Positions 1 to 9,622 are shown, counted from the first letter of the stretch. The stretch is DNA of 64,000 nucleotides from Alteribacillus iranensis (GCF_900113025.1 NZ_FONT01000004.1:277757-341756), one strand, 5' to 3'. Program-made: numbers and translations. Notes: generated by a model not told the origin, from the letters alone.

Positions 1-1441
1 CCTTTACTTCTTGTATAAAATCCATTTTATTATCCCAACATGCCTGACTCAAGTCTACAGGATACTCTTCAGGGTTTAATGTGCGTTTATATTCATCCCA
101 CAAGAGGCTTAAATTCCCGGAAGCGTAAGATTGAATTTCTTCGAGAGGTGGTAAATTGTACACTTGCTCTCCATCTTTTAATATATCATGGTGAAGATCC
201 ACCGCTGTAAAATCTGTAACGTACTTTTTAATGAACGTATGAACGGGGTGGAACATTTTTAGGCTCTTTTCTTTTTGAGGCTGCTCATAATCAAGAGTAA
301 TGTAATCTCCTTCTGATTTTCCTGTCTTGTTGTTGATAATTCGATACACATTTTTGAGGCCTGGCGTTGTTACTTTCTCTGGATTCCCGCTAATTTTTAT
401 TGTATCCGCCATTTCTCCGTTTTCCTCTTCAATAGAGACAATTTTATAAACTGCCCCTAAAGCTGGCTGGTCAAACGCAGTGATTAACTTTGTCCCGACT
501 CCCCAAATATCAATAGCTGCATTCTGGGACTTTAAATTGATGATGGTTTCTTCATCTAAATCATTGGATGCGATAATTTTTGTATCCGTGAAGCCAGCGT
601 CATCCAGCATCTTTCTGGCTTTTTTTGATAAATAAGCTAAATCCCCGCTATCGAGCCGAATCGCTTTAAAATTGATGGTGTCCCCCAGCTCTTTGGCTAC
701 TTTGATTGCGGTGGGTACGCCAGAACGCAATGTGTCATACGTATCCACTAGAAACACACAATCTTTATGGCTTTCGGCATATTTATGAAACGCCTTATAC
801 TCATCTCGATACACTTGAACCATTGCATGGGCATGGGTTCCTGATACCGGAATGCCAAACATTTTCCCTGCTCTCACATTCGAAGTACCTTCAAATCCAC
901 CAATAAATGCAGAGCGTGCTCCCCAAATGGCGGCATCCATTTCCTGCGCACGACGACTGCCAAAATCAAATGCGGTGTCATCACCGACCACTTGCTTTAA
1001 CCGAGCAGCTTTTGTGGCAATCAAGGTTTGAAAATTAACGATATTTAGCAGGGCTGTTTCAACAAGCTGGAGTTCAGCCAGAGGTGCTTCTATTCGCATT
1101 AATGGTTCATTGCCAAAAACTAATTCACCTTCCCGCATCGACCGAAGCGTCCCAGTAAATTGTAATTCCTTTAAATAAGCTAAAAACTCTTCCTTGTACC
1201 CGAGTTCCTTACGGAGATATTCGATATCACTCTCGGTAAATTTCAGCTCTTTCAGATGTTTCACTGCTTTTTCGAGACCTGCGAAAATAGCAAACCCATT
1301 TCCAAAAGGTAACTTTCGAAAATAAAGTTCAAATACTGCTCTTTTATTATGTATTCCATCCTCCCAATAGGTCTGGATCATATTAATTTGGTATAGATCC
1401 GTATGTAAAGCGAACCCATCATCCTTATATACGTGGTTCAT
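1..1441 (-). CDS. pncB: Nicotinate phosphoribosyltransferase (3' end cut by window edge)
   Basis: I translated this minus-strand frame by hand because it runs off the left edge; 480 codons are visible from an ATG at 1441 with no stop. The protein should convert nicotinate and PRPP to nicotinate mononucleotide in the Preiss-Handler NAD salvage route, in the cytoplasm. Recognisable stretches are an N-terminal HTDLYQINMIQTYW, a DFGSRRAQ motif near residue 162, GTHAHAMVQ near residue 201 and LDSGDLAYLSKKARKML in the phosphoribosyl-binding barrel. The family in Firmicutes is about 485-490 residues, so only a few residues are missing. It stands alone here: the next gene upstream is an unrelated membrane protein. 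Identification rests on motifs, and the start is the only upstream ATG that fits. Confidence 0.9.
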   Translation of the reverse strand, partial: MNHVYKDDGFALHTDLYQINMIQTYWEDGIHNKRAVFELYFRKLPFGNGFAIFAGLEKAVKHLKELKFTESDIEYLRKELGYKEEFLAYLKELQFTGTLRSMREGELVFGNEPLMRIEAPLAELQLVETALLNIVNFQTLIATKAARLKQVVGDDTAFDFGSRRAQEMDAAIWGARSAFIGGFEGTSNVRAGKMFGIPVSGTHAHAMVQVYRDEYKAFHKYAESHKDCVFLVDTYDTLRSGVPTAIKVAKELGDTINFKAIRLDSGDLAYLSKKARKMLDDAGFTDTKIIASNDLDEETIINLKSQNAAIDIWGVGTKLITAFDQPALGAVYKIVSIEEENGEMADTIKISGNPEKVTTPGLKNVYRIINNKTGKSEGDYITLDYEQPQKEKSLKMFHPVHTFIKKYVTDFTAVDLHHDILKDGEQVYNLPPLEEIQSYASGNLSLLWDEYKRTLNPEEYPVDLSQACWDNKMDFIQEVK

Positions 1442-1637
1442 CTCAACAGCCTCCATTCGTTACGACGAGAAAGAATATAATCATATATTACCCCCAGTAT
1501 AACGAATGATCAACTTCCTCTCTTAGAAGTTTTTTCACAAAAATACGTTCATTTAAATGGGAAAGGTATGAGACGAACCTCTATTCAAGACCTCAAGACC
1601 TTTCAGATCGTGTTTTTTCGTTATATTTAACAAGGCT

Positions 1638-2171
1638 CTATGACCCTTTTCTTCTTAAAAATCCTTCTATATCCCAGTTCATGGGTACACGAAACAGAAG
1701 TAAGTAAAAAATGGCGGAAGCCCCAGAAAGAGAGTAAGTGAGAAATGGTTTTTTTAATACTAATAAGCTGAAGGTATACATTTTAGCATAGACGAGAGCT
1801 GACCATTTCAAATTCCAACCATGTGTAAAATAAATCATTTTAAAATATCTTTTCCCAACCCATTCTACTAGCAAAGAAAAGATAATCCACTTTATGTTAT
1901 ATAACACTTGCCTGCCCCAGCTCGAAGGATAATGTGAAAGAAACAGCAAAATACAAAGGGGATTAATAATAAATATGTGTAGAAATCGGACTGTCTTCGT
2001 TCCTAACTTTTTAGATGTAAAGTCCCAAAGCAAGTAATTCTTGCAAAGAAAGTAATAAAGTAAGTTGAAAAGAATTACCAGCCATATGCTTCGGGAGTAG
2101 CGGGATACATAGCGCCAGTTTTGTCTTTTTATATTAAACAACGCTAAACATAATGCGAGAAGGATGTGCAT
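1638..2171 (-). CDS. CBO0543-family membrane protein (downstream copy)
   Basis: This 177-residue protein is strongly hydrophobic with about five predicted membrane segments and basic loops. The middle holds the EWVGKRYFKMIYFTHGWNLKW stretch (shortened here: EWVGKRYF, HGWNLKW) that I associate with the CBO0543 family of uncharacterised Bacillaceae membrane proteins. The start has an AAGGG ribosome site eight bases upstream. It lies 33 bases downstream of a second protein of the same size and style, so the two look like a tandem pair, perhaps in one transcript. No catalytic residue is evident and no function is claimed. Family assignment is from recall of the motif and is moderately sure. Confidence 0.6.
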   Translation of the reverse strand: MHILLALCLALFNIKRQNWRYVSRYSRSIWLVILFNLLYYFLCKNYLLWDFTSKKLGTKTVRFLHIFIINPLCILLFLSHYPSSWGRQVLYNIKWIIFSLLVEWVGKRYFKMIYFTHGWNLKWSALVYAKMYTFSLLVLKKPFLTYSLSGASAIFYLLLFRVPMNWDIEGFLRRKGS

Positions 2172-2204
2172 GTTATTTCCCTTCTTTCGTTTCCGTTCGA
2201 TATT

Positions 2205-2693
2205 TTACCTTTCCGTAGCCGTTCGCTTTTTAAAAAAGTGGACGAGAACACGTAAGGATAGTGATTTTATGAAAAGTGTAAGAAACGATTCAAACAATCC
2301 CCATCCTTTTCCCCATTTTATTAATTGCGTTTTCGTAACAGCCCATGCCTCCACTGGAAGAATGGGGACTATAAACAACAACAATTTTAATGAAGATACA
2401 AAGATTTTATCTTTGTGAGTCACATGGTTATATAACATAGTAATGGTTGGATAGGTCACTAAATCAAACACGATATTAGTACGGAAGGTTTTTGGAAATA
2501 AACGGGTCGGATATTCTAATATTTTTTGAGTAACAAGTATATTATCAATAATTATATTGGTCACCGCATTAAACAAATACACAAACAATAAATCCTTTTT
2601 ATGGGGACTTCTTGCAAAAACAAAGACTGCCACTATGATATTGATTAGCCATACTCTCTTAAGAAATTTTCTTTCCCAGACCGCTCTTTTCAT
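2205..2693 (-). CDS. CBO0543-family membrane protein (upstream copy)
   Basis: A 162-residue integral membrane protein with about four to five hydrophobic segments, headed by a GGGAGGT ribosome site. It shares with its downstream neighbour the layout of short basic N-terminus, alternating membrane helices and a conserved E-W-A/V within a C-terminal helix (VEAWAVTKTQLIKWGKGW, comparable to VEWVGKRYFKMIY in the neighbour). The shared layout suggests a duplicated pair of the CBO0543 family. Many halophilic Bacillaceae carry several such genes, often near other small sporulation or envelope proteins, but no function is established. Nothing in the flanks gives a role. Confidence 0.6.
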   Translation of the reverse strand: MKRAVWERKFLKRVWLINIIVAVFVFARSPHKKDLLFVYLFNAVTNIIIDNILVTQKILEYPTRLFPKTFRTNIVFDLVTYPTITMLYNHVTHKDKIFVSSLKLLLFIVPILPVEAWAVTKTQLIKWGKGWGLFESFLTLFIKSLSLRVLVHFFKKRTATER

Positions 2694-2842
2694 TATGTTC
2701 TACCTCCCTTTTTGAGGAGAAATCACCTTTCGAATCAGCATGGGAGCCTGGACAAATGCGCGTGTCCAAGCTCTTTTGTGAGAGGAAACATGCCTATTCT
2801 TGATATCTTGGTGTTTATCGCTTTTGTAGCGCGTAAATAAAC

Positions 2843-3208
2843 TTAAGAGTAAGCTCTTTCGTTATTAGGGAAGACTGCTCTCGCCACGTATTTATGGAAC
2901 ACCCACTCTCCTGCTCCTACAATAATAGATGTTAAGAGTGCTAAGCCGAAAGATACTGGTTCATTTAATATAAGCGGGCCAATCAGCCAAATAACTAACG
3001 TGCAAAGTCCGATATCAGCAAGCGTAGAGATTAGATTGTTCGTCGCTCGCAAAATAAAAATATCACCAATGATATACGCAGCAACGACTATAATGAGACT
3101 CAACCCAAGCGTATTCCATAAGGCATAGTCATTAAACAAAGAGAGCACAATACTAAGCACTAAAAAAACGAGCATTGTCTTTATTGCTAACGCGACCAAA
3201 TGTTTCAT
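2843..3208 (-). CDS. DUF2512 (YndM-like) membrane protein
   Basis: This 121-residue protein has four membrane helices and ends in a short polar tail. The pattern MKHLVALAIKTMLVFLVLS at the start, GDIFILRATNNLISTLADIG in the middle and GEWVFHKYVAR near the end is typical of the DUF2512/YndM family of Bacillales. A strong GGAGG ribosome site lies directly upstream. YndM-like genes are often under sporulation control in Bacillus, but that is family background and not visible here. The gene is divergent from the DUF3231 gene at 3372, with 163 bases between them that must hold both promoters. Confidence 0.75.
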   Translation of the reverse strand: MKHLVALAIKTMLVFLVLSIVLSLFNDYALWNTLGLSLIIVVAAYIIGDIFILRATNNLISTLADIGLCTLVIWLIGPLILNEPVSFGLALLTSIIVGAGEWVFHKYVARAVFPNNERAYS

Positions 3209-3371
3209 ATCTGTCCTCCTTTCTCATCTGCTCTTTTAGGATTTGAAACTAACTAACGAGATATACATGCAGAGAATGCTTTGACCCACTCCGTGTTCTC
3301 CTCATATTTTCCCCTTATTGCGGCACAATATGATTAATTCACACAACTTTGACGAATAGCGGAGGTTTGTA

Positions 3372-4388
3372 ATGAGCGAAAAAAACATTCCATTGACTTC
3401 AGCCGAAATAGCATGCTTGTGGAACTTATACATGAATGATTCGGCGTCAGTTTGCTTTTTGAAATTTATGTTGCAATATATTCAAGACCCTGAAATTAAG
3501 CCTGTGATACAATTTGCCTTCGACATGTCTTCCAACCATAAACAACAGCTGACAGATCTATTTCAGCGTGAACAATTTGCAATCCCGAATGGTTTTGATG
3601 ATCAAGACGTTAACATGGAAGCACCTTGGCTATACTCCGATATGTTCTGCCTTATTTATGTAGGTCACTTGTCTAAAGTTGGGTTATTAACATATGGCGG
3701 ATTTGTAGCAATGAGTATGAGGAAGGATATTAGAGAATTTTTTACGAAGGGGTTAGAGGAAACAACACACTTGTATAACATAGTTGTGGATATCGCTGAA
3801 CGGAAAGGACTGAATCCAAGACATCCTTATATCGATGTTCCAAAAGAAACGGATTATGTAAATAGTAAGAAATATATGAGTGGAATAAACCCTTTTAGTG
3901 AAAAACGACCAATAAATGCTATCGAAATTGCTCATTTATATATGAATGTATTGACAAACGCTATTGGTGAGAAAATTACTGTCAGCTTTGCACAAACTTC
4001 TTCCAATAAGGAAGTTCAAGAATTCATGATAAGAGCCAAAAATATTTCACAAAAGCATATAAAAATATTTGTAGACACTTTATTGGAAGATGAAATACAA
4101 ACGCCTCGTTCACCTGATGTGAGTATAAGCCAATCTACCACACGTACCTTTTCAGACAAATTAATGATGTTTCAAATGAGTCTTTTAACAGCTGCAGGGA
4201 TCGGTAATTACGCGACAGCTGCAGCAGCTAGCCAGCGAAGTGATGTGTCTTTAAATTATGAACGTCTTTCGTTAGAGACAGCAAAACTGGCAAAAAGCGG
4301 AGCAGACATTATGATAAAAAATAATTGGCTGGAACAGCCTCCTGGAGCTCCTAATCGAGAGAAACTCATTCGATCTCATCAACAGTAA
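3372..4388 (+). CDS. DUF3231 family protein with two tandem domains
   Basis: The 338-residue protein is an internal duplication. Residues about 8-165 and 178-330 each begin with a similar helix (SAEIACLWNLYMND and NAIEIAHLYMNVLTNA) and each carries an N-H-K or Q-K-H-I-K turn followed by an acidic loop. This is the DUF3231 layout, predicted to be a ferritin-like helical bundle. Members are common in spore formers, often as several paralogues, and their function is unknown. A GCGGAGGT ribosome site fixes the ATG. It has no signal peptide and is probably cytoplasmic. It is followed by a hairpin that separates it from the convergent LysM gene. Confidence 0.85.
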   Translation: MSEKNIPLTSAEIACLWNLYMNDSASVCFLKFMLQYIQDPEIKPVIQFAFDMSSNHKQQLTDLFQREQFAIPNGFDDQDVNMEAPWLYSDMFCLIYVGHLSKVGLLTYGGFVAMSMRKDIREFFTKGLEETTHLYNIVVDIAERKGLNPRHPYIDVPKETDYVNSKKYMSGINPFSEKRPINAIEIAHLYMNVLTNAIGEKITVSFAQTSSNKEVQEFMIRAKNISQKHIKIFVDTLLEDEIQTPRSPDVSISQSTTRTFSDKLMMFQMSLLTAAGIGNYATAAAASQRSDVSLNYERLSLETAKLAKSGADIMIKNNWLEQPPGAPNREKLIRSHQQ

Positions 4389-4434
4389 CTGTATGCTAGA
4401 AGAGCGCAAGCGCATATCTGAAAATCAACATGAA

Positions 4435-4472
4435 AAGCCATGGTCCCATCACACTGGATGGTTCCATGGCTT
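4435..4472. terminator. Hairpin between convergent genes
   Basis: A nine-base perfect stem (AAGCCATGG at 4435-4443 and its complement at 4464-4472) sits between the DUF3231 stop and the LysM gene stop. The following U-tract is weak on either strand, so it is a plausible but unproven bidirectional terminator. Confidence 0.5.
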
Positions 4473-4497
4473 CATGTTACAGGCTTACGCTATTTTT

Positions 4498-5259
4498 TTA
4501 ATTAAGAATCTTGATCTTCACTTGTCTATTTCCCCAGTTTAGAGCGTCACTTCTGCTCGGGAAGAAAACATCAATTTTGTTACCACGAATAGCGCCGCCA
4601 GTATCCCCAGCTATAGCTGTGCCGTATCCCTCAACGTGTACTTTTGTTCCAAGTGGGATTACGTTAGGATCAACTGCAATTACTTTTTGATTTGGGTTAG
4701 CCTTTAAGTTAATTCCTGTAGCTGTAATCCCAGAGCAGCCACTGCAGTTTGCTGTATAAGCCGTAGACGTTACCGTCATTTCACGTGCTGCTTTTTGAGT
4801 AGCCGATTTGGAAGAGCTTTGAGATGCAGAAGTTGCTGAAGTACTACCTTTTCCAGTTACTTTAAGACTTTGACCAGGATAAATCGTATTTGAAGAAAGG
4901 TTATTCCAGCTTTTCAACTGTCCCACAGAAATTCCATGGTTCACAGCGATTCGATATAACGTATCTCCACTCTTTACTTTATAGGAACTTGTACTGCTCT
5001 TCACATCTTGTTCCGCTTTCTTATCAGAGGAGGCTGATTCGCTAGTCGAAACTTTCAAGGTCTGGTTTGGATATATAAGGTTAGAAGATAAGCTATTTAC
5101 GTTTTTTAACTCACCGACAGTAAGGTTATGATTCGCAGCAATTTGGTATAACGTATCTCCATTTTTTACTGTATATGTATCTGAAGCTGCAGCGCTACCA
5201 ATAGATGTACCTACAAATAGAATAACGGCAGTCGCAGCCGCAGTGAAAAACTTCTTCAA
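4498..5259 (-). CDS. Secreted cell-wall protein with two LysM domains and a 3D domain (YocH-like)
   Basis: This exported protein should bind peptidoglycan and probably cleaves it. It has a hydrophobic signal peptide (residues about 4-27, ending near SAAAS), two LysM repeats (TYTVKNGDTLYQIAANH and SYKVKSGDTLYRIAVNH), a Ser/Thr-rich linker, and a C-terminal 3D domain with the conserved GDTGGAIRGNKIDVFF that supplies the catalytic aspartates of the MltA-like fold. Length and order match Bacillus YocH. I place the start at a TTG (5259), nine bases after GGAG. An earlier TTG at 5268 overlaps the ribosome site. YocH genes answer to WalRK in Bacillus; I saw no clear WalR box. A role as an autolysin or muropeptidase is inferred from the family. 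Confidence 0.85.
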   Translation of the reverse strand: MKKFFTAAATAVILFVGTSIGSAAASDTYTVKNGDTLYQIAANHNLTVGELKNVNSLSSNLIYPNQTLKVSTSESASSDKKAEQDVKSSTSSYKVKSGDTLYRIAVNHGISVGQLKSWNNLSSNTIYPGQSLKVTGKGSTSATSASQSSSKSATQKAAREMTVTSTAYTANCSGCSGITATGINLKANPNQKVIAVDPNVIPLGTKVHVEGYGTAIAGDTGGAIRGNKIDVFFPSRSDALNWGNRQVKIKILN

Positions 5260-5525
5260 AAAGATCAACTCCTTTATTTTCTATCACAGGGCTACTTTAC
5301 CATAGGTATATTACAAGACTATATCAGAGGAATTCCCATTCTATTACATCCTTACTAGCAAATATTACATGTTACTAGTTAATTCTTCCTTTTGTACAAA
5401 GCAAAAAAGACAGAAATCCCGTTCCTTCAGTGCCTAGATCTAACTAGGAGAAAGAAGAAAAGGACAACTGTCTGTAAAAATTTAACCCTCTTATTAATCT
5501 TTGAAACCTATTTGTAACATTGTCG

Positions 5526-6926
5526 TTAGGTTTTTGTATAAGAAGCAGGTTCTTTTTTTAAACCGTTACCTTTCTCGAAACTGTTCAACCTATCTGCCAG
5601 GCCTAGACCATTTCCTTTTTCTTCGTAATGATCTGAGTCTTGTCCTCCATAGAGACTTTCACTCCACTCATATGCATTCGAACCATGTTCTGCAAAATCG
5701 AGTCCGGTTCTTTCTTCTTCACGTGACACACGAATAGGGGCAAACCAGCTCATAACCGCTGTAAATATACCAGTTACAGTAACAGTCCAAATAATAACTG
5801 CAAACACACCGACAGCTTGTATACCTAATTGAGAGAATCCCCAACCGTAGAATGCCCCATTTGTAGTAGAGAACAAACCTACTGCCAAGGTTCCCCAAAC
5901 CCCACATAATCCGTGTACTGTAATAGCACCCACAGGATCATCCACTCTCACCTTTGTCTCTAAGAAACGTACGTCTTCGACGAGAATAATTCCAGATACT
6001 AATCCTACAATAATAGAACCACCGAGTGATATTTCTGCCGCACCTGCTGTAATTCCGACCAGCCCGCCAAGAACCCCATTTAATGATAAAGAAGGATCCA
6101 TTTTTCCAAACCGGATTTTCGTATATAATGCGGCTGCAATAAAAGCTGCAGCTGTTGATAGTAACGTAGTTGAGATAACACTAGGAACAAGTTCAGGATC
6201 CGCAGCTAACGTACTGCCCCCATTAAATCCGAACCAACCTAACCAAAGAATAAATACACCTAACGCCCCGAGCGGGATATTATGTCCGGGGATCGCATTC
6301 ACTTTCTTGCCCGAATATTTACCAATACGAGGTCCAAGCAGCAACACAACAGCAAGGGCTGCACTGGCTCCTGTTAAATGAACGACAGTAGATCCAGCAA
6401 AATCAGAAAAACCTATCATAGCAAGCCAGCCATCTGCCCATATCCAATGTCCTACCACTGGATAAATAAACGCTGTTATAGCTATTGTTATTATGATATA
6501 GCTGCTAAGTCTCATTCTCTCCGCTACAGCACCGGATATGATCGTAGCACAAGTAGCGGCAAACATAGCTTGAAAAACAAAAAAGTCAATATCTCCTCTT
6601 CCCTCAAGAAAGAATGCATTTCCTCCTACAAAGCCTCCAACTGTCTCGCCAAACATAAAGCCAAACCCGATCATAAAGAATAATATAGCAGCGACACTGA
6701 TCGTCAAAAAGTTTTTCATAATGATGTTCAGAGCATTTTTTGCTCTCGTAAAACCACTTTCTACAAGCGTAAAACCTGTGTGCATGAAAAATACCAGAAA
6801 CGCCGCAAACATAACCCACACAAGATTAATAGATGATTCTAGTGACTCAACTGTCGGAACAGCTGCTTGGGCTGGTGTAACAAATAAGAATATCAGCAAG
6901 AATGCGATAGTACTTTTCATAAGCAT
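5526..6926 (-). CDS. amtB: Ammonium transporter
   Basis: This 466-residue Amt/MEP/Rh channel moves ammonium across the cytoplasmic membrane. It starts with a signal-like segment and has eleven expected helices. Both pore histidines are visible, in STVVHLTGASAAL and AITVHGLCGVWGT, as is the SGAVAERMRL loop. The longer open frame to 7052 overlaps the P-II gene and lacks a ribosome site. I start at the ATG at 6926, seven bases after GTGGGG. It directly follows the P-II gene (23-base gap) and glnA, the usual glnK-amtB arrangement in which the trimeric P-II protein plugs the channel when nitrogen is plentiful. The C-terminus is charged, as expected for the P-II contact. The B. subtilis name would be nrgA. 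Confidence 0.95.
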   Translation of the reverse strand: MLMKSTIAFLLIFLFVTPAQAAVPTVESLESSINLVWVMFAAFLVFFMHTGFTLVESGFTRAKNALNIIMKNFLTISVAAILFFMIGFGFMFGETVGGFVGGNAFFLEGRGDIDFFVFQAMFAATCATIISGAVAERMRLSSYIIITIAITAFIYPVVGHWIWADGWLAMIGFSDFAGSTVVHLTGASAALAVVLLLGPRIGKYSGKKVNAIPGHNIPLGALGVFILWLGWFGFNGGSTLAADPELVPSVISTTLLSTAAAFIAAALYTKIRFGKMDPSLSLNGVLGGLVGITAGAAEISLGGSIIVGLVSGIILVEDVRFLETKVRVDDPVGAITVHGLCGVWGTLAVGLFSTTNGAFYGWGFSQLGIQAVGVFAVIIWTVTVTGIFTAVMSWFAPIRVSREEERTGLDFAEHGSNAYEWSESLYGGQDSDHYEEKGNGLGLADRLNSFEKGNGLKKEPASYTKT

Positions 6927-6949
6927 ATAGTATCCCCACTCCTCTATAT

Positions 6950-7291
6950 TTATAAGATCGCTTCTTTGCCTTTCTCTCCCGTTCGAATCCGGATGGATTC
7001 TTCGACTGGTATGATAAATATCTTGCCATCCCCAATTGTGCCGGTATCGCAAGTCTCCATTATTAAAGAAACGACTTCATCTACTTGCTGATCTTCTACT
7101 ACCAGTTCAATCTTTAGCTTCGGAAGGACTTCGATTTCAAAGGTTGTTCCGCGGAACAACCCTTGCTTTCCTTTTTGTCTTCCGGTACCGGCCGCTTCTG
7201 TTACAGTAAGTCCCCCTATACCGATACCATATAAATGATCTCTTAGCTCCTGGAATTTCTCCGGACGAGCAATCACTTCTATTTTTTTCAT
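6950..7291 (-). CDS. glnK: Nitrogen regulatory P-II protein
   Basis: A 113-residue P-II signalling protein, full length for the family, with a GGGAGGGGG ribosome site. P-II trimers sense 2-oxoglutarate and ATP/ADP and gate AmtB. The T-loop (residues 37-54) is GRQKGKQGLFRGTTFEIE. The position of the uridylylated Tyr51 of enteric proteins is Phe51, so uridylylation is ruled out, in line with the unmodified P-II proteins of Bacillus. The B-loop TGTIGDGKIFI and the C-loop region are intact. It sits 13 bases after glnA and 23 before amtB and is surely co-transcribed with them. Equivalent to B. subtilis nrgB. Confidence 0.95.
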   Translation of the reverse strand: MKKIEVIARPEKFQELRDHLYGIGIGGLTVTEAAGTGRQKGKQGLFRGTTFEIEVLPKLKIELVVEDQQVDEVVSLIMETCDTGTIGDGKIFIIPVEESIRIRTGEKGKEAIL

Positions 7292-7304
7292 ACAGCCCCC
7301 TCCC

Positions 7305-8642
7305 TTAATACAGAGTGATATATTGTTCCCTTTCCCAAGGGTGAACTTGGGTTCTAAATTGATCCCATTCTATTTGCTTTGCCTCTATGAAATGGTCACT
7401 AATGTGTTTCCCTAGAACGTTTGTGAGTACTTCATCACTTGCAAATGCTTCAACAGCTTCTTTCAAATTTTCTGGAAGACTTACTATCCCAATACGCTCT
7501 TTTTCTTCTTCTTCCATTTCATAAATGTTTTGATTGACGGGCTCACTTAACGTTAGCTCATTTTTAATTCCATCTAGTCCGGCAGCAAGCATAGCTGCCA
7601 AAGCAAGATATGGGTTAGCGGAAGGATCTGGATTTCTCAATTCTATACGTGTACTCAGCCCTCGACTTGCTGGAATACGGACGAGTGGACTGCGATTTTT
7701 TGCGGACCAGGCAATATAACTTGGCGCTTCAAAACCTGGTACTAGTCGCTTGTAAGAGTTGACTGTTGGATTTGTGAATGCAGCAAAACTATAAGCATGC
7801 TTTAAAATTCCTGCTAAATATTGCTTTGCTGTTTCACTTAACCCTAACTCATCACTTTCATCATAAAACGCATTTTCTTTCCCACGGAAGAGAGACTGGT
7901 GACAATGCATGCCAGAGCCGTTCACCCCGTAGAGCGGCTTCGGCATAAAGGTGGCATGAAGCCCATGCTCTCTCGCAATATTTTTAACTACGAGTTTAAA
8001 TGTTTGGATCTGGTCTGCGGCATCGATAGCGTCAGAATACTTGAAGTCAATCTCATGTTGTCCGGGGGCCACTTCATGGTGGGAGGCTTCAATTTCAAAC
8101 CCCATTTCCTCTAATGTAAGAACGATATCACGTCTACAATTCTCCCCAAGATCTGTTGGTGCGAGGTCAAAATAACCGCCGCTATCATTCAATTCCATCG
8201 TAGGGTGGCCATTTTCATCTGTTTTAAATAAGAAGAACTCGGGCTCCGGCCCTACGTTCATAGCGGTGAAACCTAATTCGTTCGCTTCTTTCAATACTTT
8301 TTTCAATACTCCCCGAGGGTCTCCCGGGAATGGGTTACCATCTGGCGCGTAGACATCACAAATTAAACGGGCGATTTTGCTTCCATTTGCATTCCAAGGA
8401 AATATGAGCCAAGTATCGAGGTCGGGATATAAATACATATCTGATTCTTCTATGCGTACAAAACCTTCGATAGAAGAGCCATCAAACATCATTTGATTAT
8501 CAAGTGCCTTCTTTAACTGATTTACCGGTATTTCAACATTTTTAATAATTCCAAATAAGTCTGTGAACTGCAATCGGATAAAACGGACATTTTCATCTTT
8601 CGCAATATTCAAAATATCTTCCTTGGTGTAGGATTTTCTCAT
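7305..8642 (-). CDS. glnA: Glutamine synthetase type I
   Basis: This 445-residue enzyme joins ammonia to glutamate using ATP. It carries the [20 protein letters not shown] signature, the [15 protein letters not shown] loop and the [12 protein letters not shown] substrate motif. The length and the Arg in FVRIEE (Arg62 in B. subtilis) place it in the GS-I-alpha group, which is feedback-inhibited directly by glutamine and not adenylylated. No glnR gene stands upstream, unlike in B. subtilis. The GGGGGGAAAT ribosome site is strong. It is the head of glnA-glnK-amtB and lies 104 bases downstream of dapF, so it may be expressed both from its own promoter and by read-through from gltB. Confidence 0.97.
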   Translation of the reverse strand: MRKSYTKEDILNIAKDENVRFIRLQFTDLFGIIKNVEIPVNQLKKALDNQMMFDGSSIEGFVRIEESDMYLYPDLDTWLIFPWNANGSKIARLICDVYAPDGNPFPGDPRGVLKKVLKEANELGFTAMNVGPEPEFFLFKTDENGHPTMELNDSGGYFDLAPTDLGENCRRDIVLTLEEMGFEIEASHHEVAPGQHEIDFKYSDAIDAADQIQTFKLVVKNIAREHGLHATFMPKPLYGVNGSGMHCHQSLFRGKENAFYDESDELGLSETAKQYLAGILKHAYSFAAFTNPTVNSYKRLVPGFEAPSYIAWSAKNRSPLVRIPASRGLSTRIELRNPDPSANPYLALAAMLAAGLDGIKNELTLSEPVNQNIYEMEEEEKERIGIVSLPENLKEAVEAFASDEVLTNVLGKHISDHFIEAKQIEWDQFRTQVHPWEREQYITLY

Positions 8643-8704
8643 TTTATTTCCCCCTATTTTTATAATTAAGCTTTGTGATTTCTATATTTCATATATCATC
8701 GGGT

Positions 8705-8721
8705 CATCAGATGTCCTGATG
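8705..8721. promoter_or_regulatory. Inverted repeat between dapF and glnA
   Basis: A perfect 6-5-6 inverted repeat (CATCAG-ATGTC-CTGATG) lies 63 bases upstream of the glnA start in the only long gap of the nitrogen run. It has no U-tract and does not match the GlnR/TnrA consensus TGTNA-N7-TNACA. It could be an operator or a weak RNA hairpin. Confidence 0.3.
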
Positions 8722-8746
8722 TTAATTACTCACTATTTTAAGTCTT

Positions 8747-9622
8747 TCACACTATTGATCTTGATAAAGAATCATTTATTTGTATCTCACCATGGCAAAT
8801 GTACTCGGCTGCACCTGTTTTCCATATATGATTATTTTCATCCCAACGGATTTCTAAATCCCCTCCTGGAAGATGAACTCTCACGGGTTGGTGCTTCTTC
8901 AATTTTTTATTTAACGCAGCCGCAACAACTGCCGCGCATGCTCCTGTTCCACAAGCCATTGTTATTCCAGAGCCTCTTTCCCATACACGATAGTGGAGTT
9001 CTTCATTGTTTTTAATGTGAACCACTCCTACGTTTACTCGCTCTGGAAACAGCTCCGAGCGCTCAATGATTGGTCCTATTTTTTCTAGAGGCACATCGTC
9101 CACGTCGTCCACGAAAATGATAGCATGAGGGTTACCCATCGACACACATGTCATCTGGTATTCCTTCCCGCTAATTGAAAAGGTTTCATTAATAGTGGTT
9201 GAAAATGGCTCCCCCTTCATCGGGATCATTCCTTTGATTAATTTTGGTTCTCCCATATCCACTGTTACGGAGTGTGCTACATTTTTTCGATCTGAGCGAA
9301 TGGATACTTTCACTACACCGCCGAGTGTCTCAATGGAAAAGGATTCAGTTTCCGCAAACATGTGGTCGTATAAATATTTCGCTACACATCGCAGACCGTT
9401 GCCGCAATTCTTTCCTTCTGACCCATCTGCGTTAAAAATTCTCATTCGAAAATCCGCTATTTCTGAAGAGCAGATAAGAATCATGCCATCCGAACCTATT
9501 CCAAAATTGACATCTGACACAACCTTGGCAAGGGGTTGGAGGTTTTGCTCCTCCAGTGAATTCTCCAAAAGGTTAAAAATAATATAATTGTTTCCCAAAC
9601 CATGCATTTTGGTAAATAACAT
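8747..9622 (-). CDS. dapF: Diaminopimelate epimerase
   Basis: The 291-residue enzyme interconverts LL- and meso-diaminopimelate without a cofactor, for peptidoglycan and lysine. Both catalytic cysteines are visible: FNADGSEGKNCGNGLRC (first half) and MACGTGACAAV (second half), matching the pseudo-symmetric two-domain fold. The N-terminus MLFTKMHGLGNNYI is typical. It follows dapL by 15 bases, so the two encode consecutive steps: DapL makes LL-DAP, which DapF converts to the meso form. Start at 9622 with GGAGG upstream. Confidence 0.95.
   Translation of the reverse strand: MLFTKMHGLGNNYIIFNLLENSLEEQNLQPLAKVVSDVNFGIGSDGMILICSSEIADFRMRIFNADGSEGKNCGNGLRCVAKYLYDHMFAETESFSIETLGGVVKVSIRSDRKNVAHSVTVDMGEPKLIKGMIPMKGEPFSTTINETFSISGKEYQMTCVSMGNPHAIIFVDDVDDVPLEKIGPIIERSELFPERVNVGVVHIKNNEELHYRVWERGSGITMACGTGACAAVVAAALNKKLKKHQPVRVHLPGGDLEIRWDENNHIWKTGAAEYICHGEIQINDSLSRSIV

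Noticed and set aside
706..906. Plus-strand frame of 66 codons
   Set aside because: It is the shadow of the nicotinate phosphoribosyltransferase gene on the other strand and has no ribosome site.
5400..5500. AGACAG...CTGTCTTTTTT after amtB as a terminator
   Set aside because: The arms are only six bases and about 70 bases apart, too weak to call.
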